The notes: generated by a model not told the origin, from the letters alone. DNA of 64,000 bases from JTS-RE37 sp963756115 (GCA_963756115.1 CAVWMN010000010.1:124001-188000); one strand, 5' to 3'; numbered from the stretch's first letter, positions 7,370 to 17,211 are shown. Made by a program: numbers and translations.

Positions 7370-10279
7370 ATGTTTAAATTCCTGGTAATTACTCTTGTAT
7401 CGTTTTTTTTAACATCCCCTTCCCCCGCCCAGGAAAAGGTTGATCCTGAGGTTTTGAAAAGCCTTATTTCCCGATTAAAGAACGATATACGGGGACCTTA
7501 CAAAGATATCCGGTGGTTTTGCACCGATGGAAGCATCCGGCCACCTAAGGATCCCTGCCCTGAGAATATCGGACCCGGAGTACAACATGCCCGGTACAAG
7601 GATGATGTGGTGGCACTCGGAAAAAGCAACCATATCTATTTAGGGCAGTTGCTGGCCTATACCGGAACGGATGAATTCTGGGACGCATCAAATGATCATA
7701 GCCGGTTAAAGCAATATCAATTAGACAAATACCTGAGATCAGTCGATGATGGGTGGATCCTCCAAAAGGGACAGTTTTATCGCGGTGCTGTGCAGGCTGA
7801 GGATGAGCAGGCCTGGGGTGTCGAATTTTATAAGCGGTTACTGGCCAGAGATTCGGTATTACAGGCCAGTTATTTTTTGATAAGGCAATCCCTCAAAGAC
7901 ATTCCCCATAGCGGCGATGAAAACCTTGCCCAGAAAATGCGGAGCCAGTCCAAAGTAATTTCAGATGAATTCATTCAGTTTATGGACCTGCGGGTCAAGA
8001 TCCACGGACAGCCCGAAGTCGGTGACATACAAAAGGTGGCGGCATTCCAGAAAAAGAACGGCGCACTTATTTCCAAGGCATTGAACGCCCGGTTTGCTGA
8101 GTTGTTGGAAACAATGTCTGAATTTTATAAGCCCCTGGATAATTCAAAGATCCGCCAAAAAATAACACTCCTAAAAAATACTGATCTGGGCACTGCTATT
8201 GAAAGTTATTTAAGCAGCAGTGATGCCCAAACTGCCCCTGCTGTCCTGGTCCCGGAAACAGCCCAGTTACTGCTCGACATCCGGAATGGGATCCTGGCAG
8301 AAAAACGACCACTTGCCCGGCTGCAGCTGCTGGAAGTATCGCTGCTGTTGGAAGATATCCTATTTAAAAATGCCCCTAACTGGGACCCCGCCACACTGAA
8401 CGAGCAACTGGAGAAAATCTGCAACCTGGGGATAGCATCCGCCGGGGCCGGCTATATTGAATTATGGGAATGGGACCAAATCAAAAATACGCTCAACAAT
8501 GCTAACCGCGGGAAGATAACCCTGGGTGAACTGACGGCCGTATTGGAAACGGCCCGGGCAGCGGTGGAGTGGAGTGCTGCCATGGTAAATGCAAATTACC
8601 AGGAGGTAGTCAGCACCTATAGTACTTTTGAACCATTGGCCTATGGCTTCATCGACGACCGGATTCGGGGATCGATTGCGCTTCATCTGGGAAGGAGTGT
8701 AGGGGAGTTGGGTGATTTTATTGCCGGTGAATCAGCCCTGAAGAATAGTATCATGGACATACCGAACACCAGTTCCTTCCGGGGACTGAACCCCGGGTAT
8801 GCCTATGGGGAACTTGTGGTGGTAGGTGGTTCACCCGATGATACTGAAGTAGCCCCTGATAAGATCTACGTTTTCCAGCGTCCGCCTTCCGACCTAAAAC
8901 CTGTCGCAGGCATCGCCACAGTAGCGGAAGGTAACATGGTTTCCCATGTGCAGCTGCTGGCCAGGAACCTGGGAATACCCAATGCCGCCTTATCGGGTGA
9001 AAATCTTCAGGACCTTAAAAAGTATGACGGGAAACCCGTGTTTTACGCTGTGTCCAATAAAGGGAATGTCATTTTAAAGCCGGCATCGCAAATGACCCCC
9101 ACGGAACAGCAGCTGTTTTCAAAAAAGGAGCGCAGTTCCGAAAAGATAGAAGTACCGGTAGGCAGGATCCGACTGGACAAGACAGATATACTGAACCTCC
9201 GGGATGTCGATGCCAGTGATTCAGGTGAGTATTGCGGACCCAAAGCAGCAAACCTCGGGCAGCTTAAAAAAATGTTTCCGGACAAAGTCGTGGAAGGGCT
9301 GGTAATCCCCTTTGGAATATTCCGGCAGCACATGGATCAGCAGATGCCCGGGCAAACTCAAACCTATTGGGAATTCCTCAATGCCCTGTTTGATGAAGCA
9401 GACCAGATGCGAACTGATGAAATACCGGAACCGGAGGTAGAACATTTTCAACTCCGGCAGCTGGAACTGTTGCGCAAGGCAATCGCACAGATCCCCTTAA
9501 CAAAACAGTTTACTTCCCAGCTGGAAGAAGGATTTCAAAAGGTAATGGGCAAACCTATGGGGGAGATCCCTGTTTTTCTCCGTAGCGATACCAATATGGA
9601 GGATCTGAAGGATTTTACCGGGGCCGGACTTAACCTCACCATTTTCAACGAGGTGGAAAAACAGAAAATCTTGGACGGGATCCGGGCTGTCTGGGCCTCC
9701 CCCTATACAGAAAGGAGTTTTAAATGGCGTCAGAAATACCTGCTGAATCCTGAAAATGTTTTCCCGTCTATTCTGGTTATCCCCAGTGTTGACGTGGATT
9801 ATTCCGGCGTACTGATCACCAAAGGTATCAGTTCGGGCAGGGAAGATGACCTTACGATTGCTTTTAGCAGGGGTGCGGGAGGAGCGGTCGATGGCCAGTC
9901 TGCTGAAACATACACTCTTTTCATGGATGGGGGATTCCGCTTGCTGGCGCCTGCCCGGGAGACCTATTACCATGCATTGCCGGTAACCGGGGGCACAGCT
10001 AAAAGGTCGGCTACCTTCGAAACCCCTGTCCTCAATTCACAGAACCTTACGGATATCAGGTCCCTGGCCCGTACCATCCGGGAAACAATGCCACGGGAAA
10101 CCGGATCGGATTACAAAGGGGCCTATGATGTGGAACTGGGTTTCCAGGACAATAAATTATGGCTGTTTCAGATCCGCCCTTTTGTGGAGAACAAGAAAGC
10201 CCTCAGTTCGGGTTACCTGGAGTCTATTTCCCCTGAGATCAATACAAAAAAGGAAATTCCGCTTTCTGAAAAATTATAG
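7370..10279 (+). CDS. Exported PEP synthase/glucan dikinase-like protein
   Basis: A protein of 969 residues with a signal peptide (MFKFLVITLVSFFLTSPSPAQ). After about 500 residues without recognised motifs come a phosphohistidine swivelling domain (AEGNMVSHVQLLARNLGIP, near residue 525, with the His in place) and a C-terminal PEP/pyruvate-binding ATP-grasp domain (CGPKAANLGQL near 622; VFLRSDTNMEDL; SGVLITKGISSGREDD; a final LFQIRPF near 933). Swivel before ATP-grasp is the order of plant glucan, water dikinases and the reverse of PEP synthase. Export of an ATP-using phosphotransferase is odd, since the periplasm lacks ATP. The start was moved from 7283 to 7370 because the signal peptide begins there and a -7-like box lies at 7330-7337. 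Confidence 0.8.
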   Translation: MFKFLVITLVSFFLTSPSPAQEKVDPEVLKSLISRLKNDIRGPYKDIRWFCTDGSIRPPKDPCPENIGPGVQHARYKDDVVALGKSNHIYLGQLLAYTGTDEFWDASNDHSRLKQYQLDKYLRSVDDGWILQKGQFYRGAVQAEDEQAWGVEFYKRLLARDSVLQASYFLIRQSLKDIPHSGDENLAQKMRSQSKVISDEFIQFMDLRVKIHGQPEVGDIQKVAAFQKKNGALISKALNARFAELLETMSEFYKPLDNSKIRQKITLLKNTDLGTAIESYLSSSDAQTAPAVLVPETAQLLLDIRNGILAEKRPLARLQLLEVSLLLEDILFKNAPNWDPATLNEQLEKICNLGIASAGAGYIELWEWDQIKNTLNNANRGKITLGELTAVLETARAAVEWSAAMVNANYQEVVSTYSTFEPLAYGFIDDRIRGSIALHLGRSVGELGDFIAGESALKNSIMDIPNTSSFRGLNPGYAYGELVVVGGSPDDTEVAPDKIYVFQRPPSDLKPVAGIATVAEGNMVSHVQLLARNLGIPNAALSGENLQDLKKYDGKPVFYAVSNKGNVILKPASQMTPTEQQLFSKKERSSEKIEVPVGRIRLDKTDILNLRDVDASDSGEYCGPKAANLGQLKKMFPDKVVEGLVIPFGIFRQHMDQQMPGQTQTYWEFLNALFDEADQMRTDEIPEPEVEHFQLRQLELLRKAIAQIPLTKQFTSQLEEGFQKVMGKPMGEIPVFLRSDTNMEDLKDFTGAGLNLTIFNEVEKQKILDGIRAVWASPYTERSFKWRQKYLLNPENVFPSILVIPSVDVDYSGVLITKGISSGREDDLTIAFSRGAGGAVDGQSAETYTLFMDGGFRLLAPARETYYHALPVTGGTAKRSATFETPVLNSQNLTDIRSLARTIRETMPRETGSDYKGAYDVELGFQDNKLWLFQIRPFVENKKALSSGYLESISPEINTKKEIPLSEKL

Positions 10280-10374
10280 TACGGACAAAAAAAAATTTCC
10301 TGCCGGGAGTGCTGGCATGGACCCCGGCAACTACGGAAAATTGATTATATTATGCGCTTAACTCAATGTAGAAG

Positions 10375-11898
10375 ATGATAAAAAGTATAGAAAATATTGA
10401 ATTGCAATTTTTGACATTCAGCGATTATCAGGAATTGAAATCAGCCATGATCGAGGCCTATTCCACGATGCCCAATTCATTCTGGGGGGAAAAACACATC
10501 AGCACCCTGATCGAAAAATTCCCGGAAGGCCAGGTAGTGATCAAGATCAACAACCAGCTTGCAGGTTGTGCGCTGTCTATCATTGTGGATTATGATAAGT
10601 TTGATGAACACCATACATACAAGGAATTAACAGGAAACTACACCTTTGACACCCATCATAAGGACGGCGATGTTTTGTACGGGATAGATGTCTTTATAAA
10701 ACCGGAATTCCGGGGACTTCGACTGGGACGGCGACTGTATGATTACCGTAAGGAACTGTGTGAGCGTCTGAATCTCAGGGGCATTGCCTTTGGCGGAAGG
10801 ATCCCGAACTACCACAAGTATTCCAAAGAGCTTTCCCCGAAGGAATACATCGAAAAAGTGAAGCGTAAGGAAATTCACGACCCGGTACTGAACTTCCAGA
10901 TATCAAATGACTTCCACCCTTCCAAAGTGTTGAAGGGCTACCTGGCCGGCGATGAGGCTTCCAATGATTTCGCGGTACTCCTGGAATGGGATAATATTTA
11001 TTATGAAAAACCTGTGGAAAAGGCCGTGACCAAGAAGAAGGTAGTTCGTTTGGGACTCATCCAATGGCAAATGAGGCCCTATAAAAACCTGGAGGATTTG
11101 ATGCAACAGGCGGAATACTTTATCGATGCGGTATCGGGATACCGGTCCGATTTCGCCCTGTTTCCAGAATTTTTCAATGCGCCGCTGATGGCGGAGAACA
11201 ACCACCTTCCGGAGTCAGAAGCGATACGGGAACTGGCAAAACATACTGCCGGGATCGTGCGGAAATTCTCTGAGCTGGCTATTTCCTATAACATCAACGT
11301 TATCACCGGCAGTATGCCGGAAATAAAAGATGAGTTGCTATACAATGTTGGATACCTATGTAAAAGGGATGGTATTATTGAACGGTATGAAAAGTTGCAT
11401 GTAACCCCAGATGAAGCCAAGGTCTGGGGTATGCAGGGAGGGAGCCAGATCAAAACTTTCGATACGGATTGCGGGAAAATAGGGGTCCTCATCTGTTATG
11501 ACTCAGAGTTCCCGGAATTAAGCAGGATACTGGCCGACGATGGCATGGATATTTTATTTATCCCGTTCCTGACCGATACGCAGAACGGTTACTCAAGGGT
11601 CCGGTGCTGTGCACAGGCAAGGGCCATAGAAAACGAATGCTATGTGGCCATAGCCGGAAGTGTAGGCAACCTGCCAAAAGTCCACAATATGGATATTCAA
11701 TTTGCGCAGTCCATGGTATTCACACCCTGTGATTTCTCTTTTCCCGTCAATGGGATCAAAGCCGAAGCAACAACCAATACTGAAATGATATTGATTGCGG
11801 ATGTTGACATAGACCTTTTGCGGGAATTGCACCAGTTTGGGAGTGTACGAAACCTCATCGACCGCCGTACGGACCTGTTCGAACTAAAGAGAAAATAG
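10375..11898 (+). CDS. GNAT acetyltransferase-carbon-nitrogen hydrolase fusion
   Basis: A 507-residue two-domain protein. Residues about 1-200 form a GNAT fold with the acetyl-CoA-binding segment KPEFRGLRLGRRLYDYRKEL. Residues about 222-500 form a nitrilase-superfamily domain with the full catalytic triad Glu265 (LFPEFF), Lys340 (YEKLHVTPDE) and Cys374 (LICYDSEFPEL). Such fusions are found in several bacterial phyla; the natural substrate is not settled in my knowledge. One domain could acylate an amine while the other hydrolyses an amide or nitrile. ATG at 10375. It stands 95 bp after the PEP-synthase-like gene and 69 bp before a serine hydrolase gene, so co-transcription is possible. Confidence 0.85.
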   Translation: MIKSIENIELQFLTFSDYQELKSAMIEAYSTMPNSFWGEKHISTLIEKFPEGQVVIKINNQLAGCALSIIVDYDKFDEHHTYKELTGNYTFDTHHKDGDVLYGIDVFIKPEFRGLRLGRRLYDYRKELCERLNLRGIAFGGRIPNYHKYSKELSPKEYIEKVKRKEIHDPVLNFQISNDFHPSKVLKGYLAGDEASNDFAVLLEWDNIYYEKPVEKAVTKKKVVRLGLIQWQMRPYKNLEDLMQQAEYFIDAVSGYRSDFALFPEFFNAPLMAENNHLPESEAIRELAKHTAGIVRKFSELAISYNINVITGSMPEIKDELLYNVGYLCKRDGIIERYEKLHVTPDEAKVWGMQGGSQIKTFDTDCGKIGVLICYDSEFPELSRILADDGMDILFIPFLTDTQNGYSRVRCCAQARAIENECYVAIAGSVGNLPKVHNMDIQFAQSMVFTPCDFSFPVNGIKAEATTNTEMILIADVDIDLLRELHQFGSVRNLIDRRTDLFELKRK

Positions 11899-11967
11899 CA
11901 GTATCGATCCGTATCCAATCCACCGGCCGGAAGCAAAAGATCCCAGTCCCTATTTAACCTCATAAAC

Positions 11968-13230
11968 ATGAAGAATATAATTTTTGGTTACCTGATCCTG
12001 ATCTGTAGTCCGGCCCTGTTACTATTTGATTCCTACCCCATCGACGGCTATTCCCATACCGGGATTAAACGGCTTAAAAGGCTGGAACTCATACAACAGG
12101 GTGAAATTAAGAACGTTCCGCCTTTACCATCCGGTGCACTGAAAAGCTATGACGACATACAACTCAACCTGGCCTCCCGGCGGGAAGACAGCCTCGGGAT
12201 TTTCCTCGCTCGCGATGAAAAACTTCAGGGTGAAATAAATTCCCTGTTCAGGGGATTGGATAAAAGCTATTCCCTCACAGTGCTCGACATATCAGACCCC
12301 CAAAATATCCGGTATGCAGAACGCAATGAAAAATCAGGATACCAGCCCGGAAGTGTAGGAAAACTGGCAGTCCTTGCCGCTTTGTTTACCCAACTGAAAA
12401 ATATATATCCGGATTCCTGGGAAAAGCGCACCGAACTTTTGCAAAATAAATCCGTAAAGGCCGGTGTATGGGGACTTACGGATGAGCATACCATCCCAAT
12501 TTACAATATAGAGAAGAATACCCTGGTCAAAAGGCAGGTGATAGCCGGAGATGTCTTCACATTGTATGAATGGACAGACCATATGCTATCTGTCAGCAAC
12601 AATGGTGCCGCCAGCATTGTGTGGCGTGAGGTTTTATTGATGGCAGCCTTTGGGGACCGCTATCCGGCGCTGACCCAGGAAGAAGCTGATCAGTATTTTA
12701 AAGAAACCCCCAGAAAGGAACTTACGGACCTGGGCAATGACGTGGTCAACCTTCCCCTCCGGGACATGGGGATAACTACAGACGAATGGCGTCTTGGCAG
12801 CTTCTTTACAAAAGGCGCCAATACCTATGTTGGCGATAAGGGCGGAAGCATTGGAACCCCCATGGGATTGATGAAATTCCTGATACAACTCGAACAGGGC
12901 AATGTGGTGGACCCGGAAAGCAGCCTGGAAATGAAACGGCTGATGTACATGACAGACAGGCGGATCCGGTATGCACAGGCACCTGCCCTAAAAGAGGCCG
13001 CCGTATATTTTAAATCGGGCAGTTTGTATAAATGCGATCGGAGCAAAGGCGAAGCCTGTGGGAAATATATGGGGAATGTGAGCAATTACATGAATTCAGT
13101 TGCCATTATAGAACATCCGGACAACTGTACCTATATGGTTGTACTCATGACCAATGTCCTGCGAAAGAATTCGGCAAGTGACCATATGTACCTTGCCGGT
13201 AATATTGATAAATTGATCAGGAAGGGGTAA
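11968..13230 (+). CDS. Exported class A beta-lactamase-like serine hydrolase (first of two)
   Basis: A 420-residue exported protein with an N-terminal hydrophobic segment (residues 2-20). The penicillin-recognising fold motifs are present: Ser129-x-x-Lys132 (GSVGKLA), Ser210-Asn-Asn212 (SVSNNGAAS) and Lys-Ser-Gly (YFKSGSLYKC). It is longer than true class A beta-lactamases (about 290 residues), with roughly 100 extra N-terminal residues, so a role in cell-wall or peptide cleavage is as likely as drug resistance. The 3' end overlaps the convergent Npt-like gene by 14 bp. A second, shorter member of the same family lies at 16073-16993. Confidence 0.8.
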   Translation: MKNIIFGYLILICSPALLLFDSYPIDGYSHTGIKRLKRLELIQQGEIKNVPPLPSGALKSYDDIQLNLASRREDSLGIFLARDEKLQGEINSLFRGLDKSYSLTVLDISDPQNIRYAERNEKSGYQPGSVGKLAVLAALFTQLKNIYPDSWEKRTELLQNKSVKAGVWGLTDEHTIPIYNIEKNTLVKRQVIAGDVFTLYEWTDHMLSVSNNGAASIVWREVLLMAAFGDRYPALTQEEADQYFKETPRKELTDLGNDVVNLPLRDMGITTDEWRLGSFFTKGANTYVGDKGGSIGTPMGLMKFLIQLEQGNVVDPESSLEMKRLMYMTDRRIRYAQAPALKEAAVYFKSGSLYKCDRSKGEACGKYMGNVSNYMNSVAIIEHPDNCTYMVVLMTNVLRKNSASDHMYLAGNIDKLIRKG

Positions 13231-16051
13231 TTCCTTCCCGGATCGCCCGTACTGCTTCCCCGGCAAAAGTCCGTAGTTTGGGATCCCCGCTCTGGACAAA
13301 GGGTTCAATCATGGGGAGATAGGCTCTATCTTTTTGATGCTTTATAAGGTAGAGCACGGCCAGTTTCAGTTTCAGGTCGTTGCCTTGCAACAACAGCTGG
13401 AAGCACGCGCTTTCAGTGGGCACTTTGTGTTTTATTTTCTGAAGGACTTCTTCCGAAGAAATGTCCAGTGCTGTTTCCTCTATAATAGGCAACAAGGCCC
13501 TTTTAAGTTCTCCTGTGAGCAGGTTGTCCAGAAATTCAATCGCATTGAGCCGCGCTTCCTGTTTATGGCTCAACAACCCTTCATAAGCGATCTCCATATC
13601 TTTCTGAGGGTATTTTAAGCCCAGTAACCTGAAAATACGTTCCAGCCCGGCATCAAGCCTCCTTTCCAGTAATTCCAACAGGCTGGTGCGCGCATCGCGC
13701 TCCGCATCACTGATCTCTATATTCGACTTTTTCCGGTTGCGGTAGGAGATAATGATCTGGGTATGCATGGCAGACAATGTCTGGTGATGTAGTTTGCATT
13801 CATAGTATATCACCGAAACGACCTTATACTTGTTGAATTTAAGTTCGGGGTTATTTTTACGGATATCGCTAAGGGCCCGGATTGTTTCCAGGCGTATGCC
13901 GATGTCCGGGTCATCCAGCAGCCGGAAAAGCTGCCTTACCGCCTCCTGGGAATAGAAACTCTTCAGGATGACGGGGATAAACCGGCATGTGGCGATCGGA
14001 ACCAGCCGCTCCTTTACGGTAGTCGCCAGGATGCCAATCAGTTTGGAACCATAATTGTGAAGGGCGATAATGGTGGCTTGCCGGTGCACCTTATCCGGCA
14101 TAAATGCGAGCAGCTCATCAACAAAACCCGGATGGACACTCAGTCCGGCAGCTTCTATGGCGGCTTCCACAACTTCCTCATTTTCATGGGAAAAATAGGG
14201 GGGGATGTACTGATAAAATTCCGGAAGGTTGGCAGCCCCGATCGTTTTTAGAAGAATTTTTACCGAAGCAAGCTTGTTATCACCAGAATCTGTATGGAGG
14301 GAATCCAATTTTTCCTGTATGTGTTCACCTAACCGGTAGTTGGTGCGCAAGGTTTGGTTGTCACGGGCTTCGCGGGCCAGGCAGTACAAAGCCACATCTG
14401 CAATTTTGCTGTTCGGGTGGTGCAGGTACTGATCATATACCAGTCTGCTGTCAAATCCGGCATGTAAAAGGAGGTATTCCAGGGTGGCCAGCGTTAGGGC
14501 ATCATCATCCGTATTCAATAATTCATTGATCCCCGCAACCATGGAAGACCGGTTCAGGAAATACAGGTTCTGTATTGCTGCCGTCCGCACCCGGGTTGAT
14601 GGATGAGTCAGCAGATGCTGAACATCTTCTTCAAACCTCCTGTCATTGATCTCCATTAATTTTCCGAGCATGAAAAGTATCTGTTCCTCGGTCCCTGCCT
14701 TAAAAACGTTGCGCATACCATTAATTACGGAGGTTTTTTTGATGACAGCCCGGCCTGTACGGGGCTCTTTGGATGTGATCATTTCAAGGTTATCCCGGAA
14801 AGTCTTGTAATATTCCTTCCGCACCTCCAGGATAAAAAATACCCAAAGTCCTACCAGCAGAATAATGAGGACAGCGATGTAGGCAGATGGCAATTGCAGC
14901 CCACGGATCACAAAAATCAACAGAAATCCCGCAAGTCCGGTAGCCAAACTATCCACTACCACATCGATAAAGGATTTCGTCTTATTTTTCAGGTCGAAGG
15001 GTAGGGGAAGGGCCAGCAACTCCGTGGCACTTTTGTGAACGGATTGCTTTAAAACGCCATCCATGGCTTTGATCACCACCACGGCCGATAGTTCCGGGAG
15101 AATCAAAAAGAAGAGGCTCCCAAAAAATATTCCCAGCGGCAATAGCAGTAACGAAAAGCCCACCCCCCAGATGCCAACGATCCGCTGTGTAAAAAACAAT
15201 TGGATGGTAAGGGAGAGCAGGTTGAATGTGGAGAACCAAAATGCAAAAAAGGAGGTCAGTTCTTCAGGATCCTGGATCGCGGCTGCCGCGAAATCACTGA
15301 ACAGGTAGTCTACAAGTTTGGCAACCAGGACGCTTACCGCCACAATGCTTGCAATATATGTCAGGTGTTTGGATCTACGGATAAGCCGTAAGGGCCTCTC
15401 CGATACGGATACGGTCCTTTTTTTCTCCTTGAACTTACCCAGGATCTTCACCCGCGATCTCCATATTTTCCGAAGCAGGGGGACACAACAAATCAGCAGG
15501 ATAGCCGCCAGAAATAACAAATTATCATTGCCCATTGCCGGTGCCAGGATGGAGGTCAGGTATCCGCCAAAAATCCCGCCCATTATCGCGCCGGATCCGA
15601 TAAACCCAAAAAGCCGTTTGGCCTCCCGCACATTAAAGACCAGATTGGCAAGCACCCAGAACTGCGATGCGGAAAGCACGGCATAAATGGCTACCCACAC
15701 ATAAAAAAAATACAGTATCCAGCCCCCGACAATATTGAATTTTAACAATATCCCAAACCCTATCAGTATGGTTACCGATGCCAGTAGCGTTAACTCGATG
15801 ATTTTATTAAGGGAAAACCGGGTCAGCGCCCTGGAATAAAAAAATGAACTGACAATGGCAGTAACGGCGACCAGCAGGAAGGCAAAAGGCAATTGTTCTA
15901 CACCGAGTTCAGAAAGGAACAGCGCATTGACCGTAGGTTTAATGATCAGCAGTACGGCAATGATCAAAAAAATATAGGACAACATCCAAAGTGAGACCTT
16001 GAATTCCCCCTCCCTTACGTCAAATACCCTCTGGATTACAGTGCGGAGCAT
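13217..16051 (-). CDS. Npt1/Npt2-type nucleotide transporter homologue with C-terminal HEAT repeats
   Basis: A 944-residue membrane protein. Residues about 15-440 hold roughly twelve membrane helices of the ATP/ADP translocase (Npt/TLC) branch of the major facilitator superfamily; the segment KSATELLALPLP..LKNKTKSFIDVVVDS matches the family's signature region. Residues about 470-940 are a long run of HEAT-type helical repeats (VRTAAIQNLYFLNRSS, IGIRLETIRALSDIRK, KLRTFAGEAVRAIRE). Classical Npt proteins import host ATP in intracellular bacteria; a HEAT-fused form in a free-living bacterium probably does something else. It lies between two class A-like serine hydrolase genes and 21 bp downstream of the second one, with which it is probably co-transcribed. 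Confidence 0.8.
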   Translation of the reverse strand: MLRTVIQRVFDVREGEFKVSLWMLSYIFLIIAVLLIIKPTVNALFLSELGVEQLPFAFLLVAVTAIVSSFFYSRALTRFSLNKIIELTLLASVTILIGFGILLKFNIVGGWILYFFYVWVAIYAVLSASQFWVLANLVFNVREAKRLFGFIGSGAIMGGIFGGYLTSILAPAMGNDNLLFLAAILLICCVPLLRKIWRSRVKILGKFKEKKRTVSVSERPLRLIRRSKHLTYIASIVAVSVLVAKLVDYLFSDFAAAAIQDPEELTSFFAFWFSTFNLLSLTIQLFFTQRIVGIWGVGFSLLLLPLGIFFGSLFFLILPELSAVVVIKAMDGVLKQSVHKSATELLALPLPFDLKNKTKSFIDVVVDSLATGLAGFLLIFVIRGLQLPSAYIAVLIILLVGLWVFFILEVRKEYYKTFRDNLEMITSKEPRTGRAVIKKTSVINGMRNVFKAGTEEQILFMLGKLMEINDRRFEEDVQHLLTHPSTRVRTAAIQNLYFLNRSSMVAGINELLNTDDDALTLATLEYLLLHAGFDSRLVYDQYLHHPNSKIADVALYCLAREARDNQTLRTNYRLGEHIQEKLDSLHTDSGDNKLASVKILLKTIGAANLPEFYQYIPPYFSHENEEVVEAAIEAAGLSVHPGFVDELLAFMPDKVHRQATIIALHNYGSKLIGILATTVKERLVPIATCRFIPVILKSFYSQEAVRQLFRLLDDPDIGIRLETIRALSDIRKNNPELKFNKYKVVSVIYYECKLHHQTLSAMHTQIIISYRNRKKSNIEISDAERDARTSLLELLERRLDAGLERIFRLLGLKYPQKDMEIAYEGLLSHKQEARLNAIEFLDNLLTGELKRALLPIIEETALDISSEEVLQKIKHKVPTESACFQLLLQGNDLKLKLAVLYLIKHQKDRAYLPMIEPFVQSGDPKLRTFAGEAVRAIREGITPS

Positions 16052-16072
16052 AGTTGCTTTTGGAACACATTG

Positions 16073-16993
16073 CTAGTTGGTTACCAAAGGTATACTCTTT
16101 TTTAAGACCTTCTCAACGGGTTTTACCAAATCGCGTATAATCTGTTCCCCGTTAGGATCATCGATGAGTGCCACCAGGATGTAGCGCCTGTTAGGTTCTT
16201 TACCCCACACCAGAATGGAATCTGAATGATAGGTTCTCCAGGAACCCGATTTCCGGAACAAACGGGCCTTTGGGGCAATTTTGTCGAGCGTATTCACAAA
16301 TTTGTGGTGCAGGGCCGGGTTTTCCATGATCTGCAACATTTGCTTGGAACGTTTTTCATTGACAAGTTTGCCATTGACAAGTAAATAATAGTAGCGACAA
16401 ACCTGGGTTACCGAAGCGGCATGGCTGAGTTGCTTGAGGGGTTCCCGGTTGGTATCCCCGCCGCTCCCGTAACGTTTGCCTACCCAGAGCCCACCGCCGG
16501 TGTGTTCGTCATAGAAGGCGTATTTGGGGTTTGTCATTACCGCTTCGATCTTTTCGTAGCCCACACGGTCGATCATGCGCGTGGAGGCCGTGTTGTCTGA
16601 CTTACTGATCATCAGCCGCATATCGCTTTTAACCTCTGCCGTTTCCTTCAGTTCTCCTTTTTCTATGGCATCCATGGCCGCGAGCAGGATGGCGATCTTA
16701 GGCAGGCTGGCTGCATACATCATATAATTGCCGTTGATCCTCGCAAACCGTACGTTTTCAGGATTGCTCAGGTCTACAATACCTACCGCCATTTTCTTCT
16801 GGGCGATCAATTTACGCCAGTCCGGGTGTGCCTGCAGTTCCTTTTCCAGGCGTAACTGCAGGGGCTTGTCCAGCAACTCACGCAGGGGCCTGATTTTATC
16901 ATCCGGGATCCGGAGTGGCAGTTCACTTTGCGCAACTAATTGCAAACTGGCGGCAAACAGCAAAATAAATAGGTTAAATCTTATCTTCTCCAT
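16073..16993 (-). CDS. Exported class A beta-lactamase-like serine hydrolase (second of two)
   Basis: A 306-residue protein with a Sec signal peptide (about 1-22, ending LQLVAQ). Active-site motifs are Ser96-Leu-Pro-Lys99 (ASLPKIA), Ser132-Asp-Asn134 (SKSDNTAS) and Lys248-Ser-Gly250 (FRKSGSWRTY). The length is that of a class A beta-lactamase, but the usual omega-loop ExxLN was not identified, so penicillinase activity is uncertain. It is first in a two-gene reverse unit with the Npt-like gene 21 bp downstream. It diverges from the PLP-dgcN-dgcA operon across a 269-bp promoter region. Confidence 0.8.
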   Translation of the reverse strand: MEKIRFNLFILLFAASLQLVAQSELPLRIPDDKIRPLRELLDKPLQLRLEKELQAHPDWRKLIAQKKMAVGIVDLSNPENVRFARINGNYMMYAASLPKIAILLAAMDAIEKGELKETAEVKSDMRLMISKSDNTASTRMIDRVGYEKIEAVMTNPKYAFYDEHTGGGLWVGKRYGSGGDTNREPLKQLSHAASVTQVCRYYYLLVNGKLVNEKRSKQMLQIMENPALHHKFVNTLDKIAPKARLFRKSGSWRTYHSDSILVWGKEPNRRYILVALIDDPNGEQIIRDLVKPVEKVLKKSIPLVTN

Positions 16994-17178
16994 GTATTCT
17001 AACAGGGTTACATCCGGATCAAAAGTAGGGAATCCCGAAATCGGTGGGTTGTTAATTTTTAAAAGCGATTGGGAGGGCCCTAATGCCCGTAAAACGGTTA
17101 TCCGTGCCCATTCTATTTTTTAAAAGTGTTAAAAAGCACCCTGTATCCCGCTTTCATTTGTAAAGTATAACCATAAAA

Positions 17179-17211
17179 TTGATAAAGTATTATATCAGTG
17201 TATTATTTTTG
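17179..17211 (+). promoter_or_regulatory. Bacteroidota-type promoter of the PLP-dgcN-dgcA operon
   Basis: A TTG at 17179-17181 and the -7 box TATTTTTG at 17204-17211, with a 22-bp spacer, match the Bacteroidota consensus TTG-N(17-23)-TAnnTTTG. Transcription should begin near 17217. This shows that the longest reading frame, which would start at the same TTG, is not the real start. Confidence 0.65.

Noticed and set aside
10301..10329. TGCCGGG/CCCGGCA hairpin after the exported dikinase-like gene
   Set aside because: Seven-base stem with a 15-base loop and no T-run; too weak to call a terminator.
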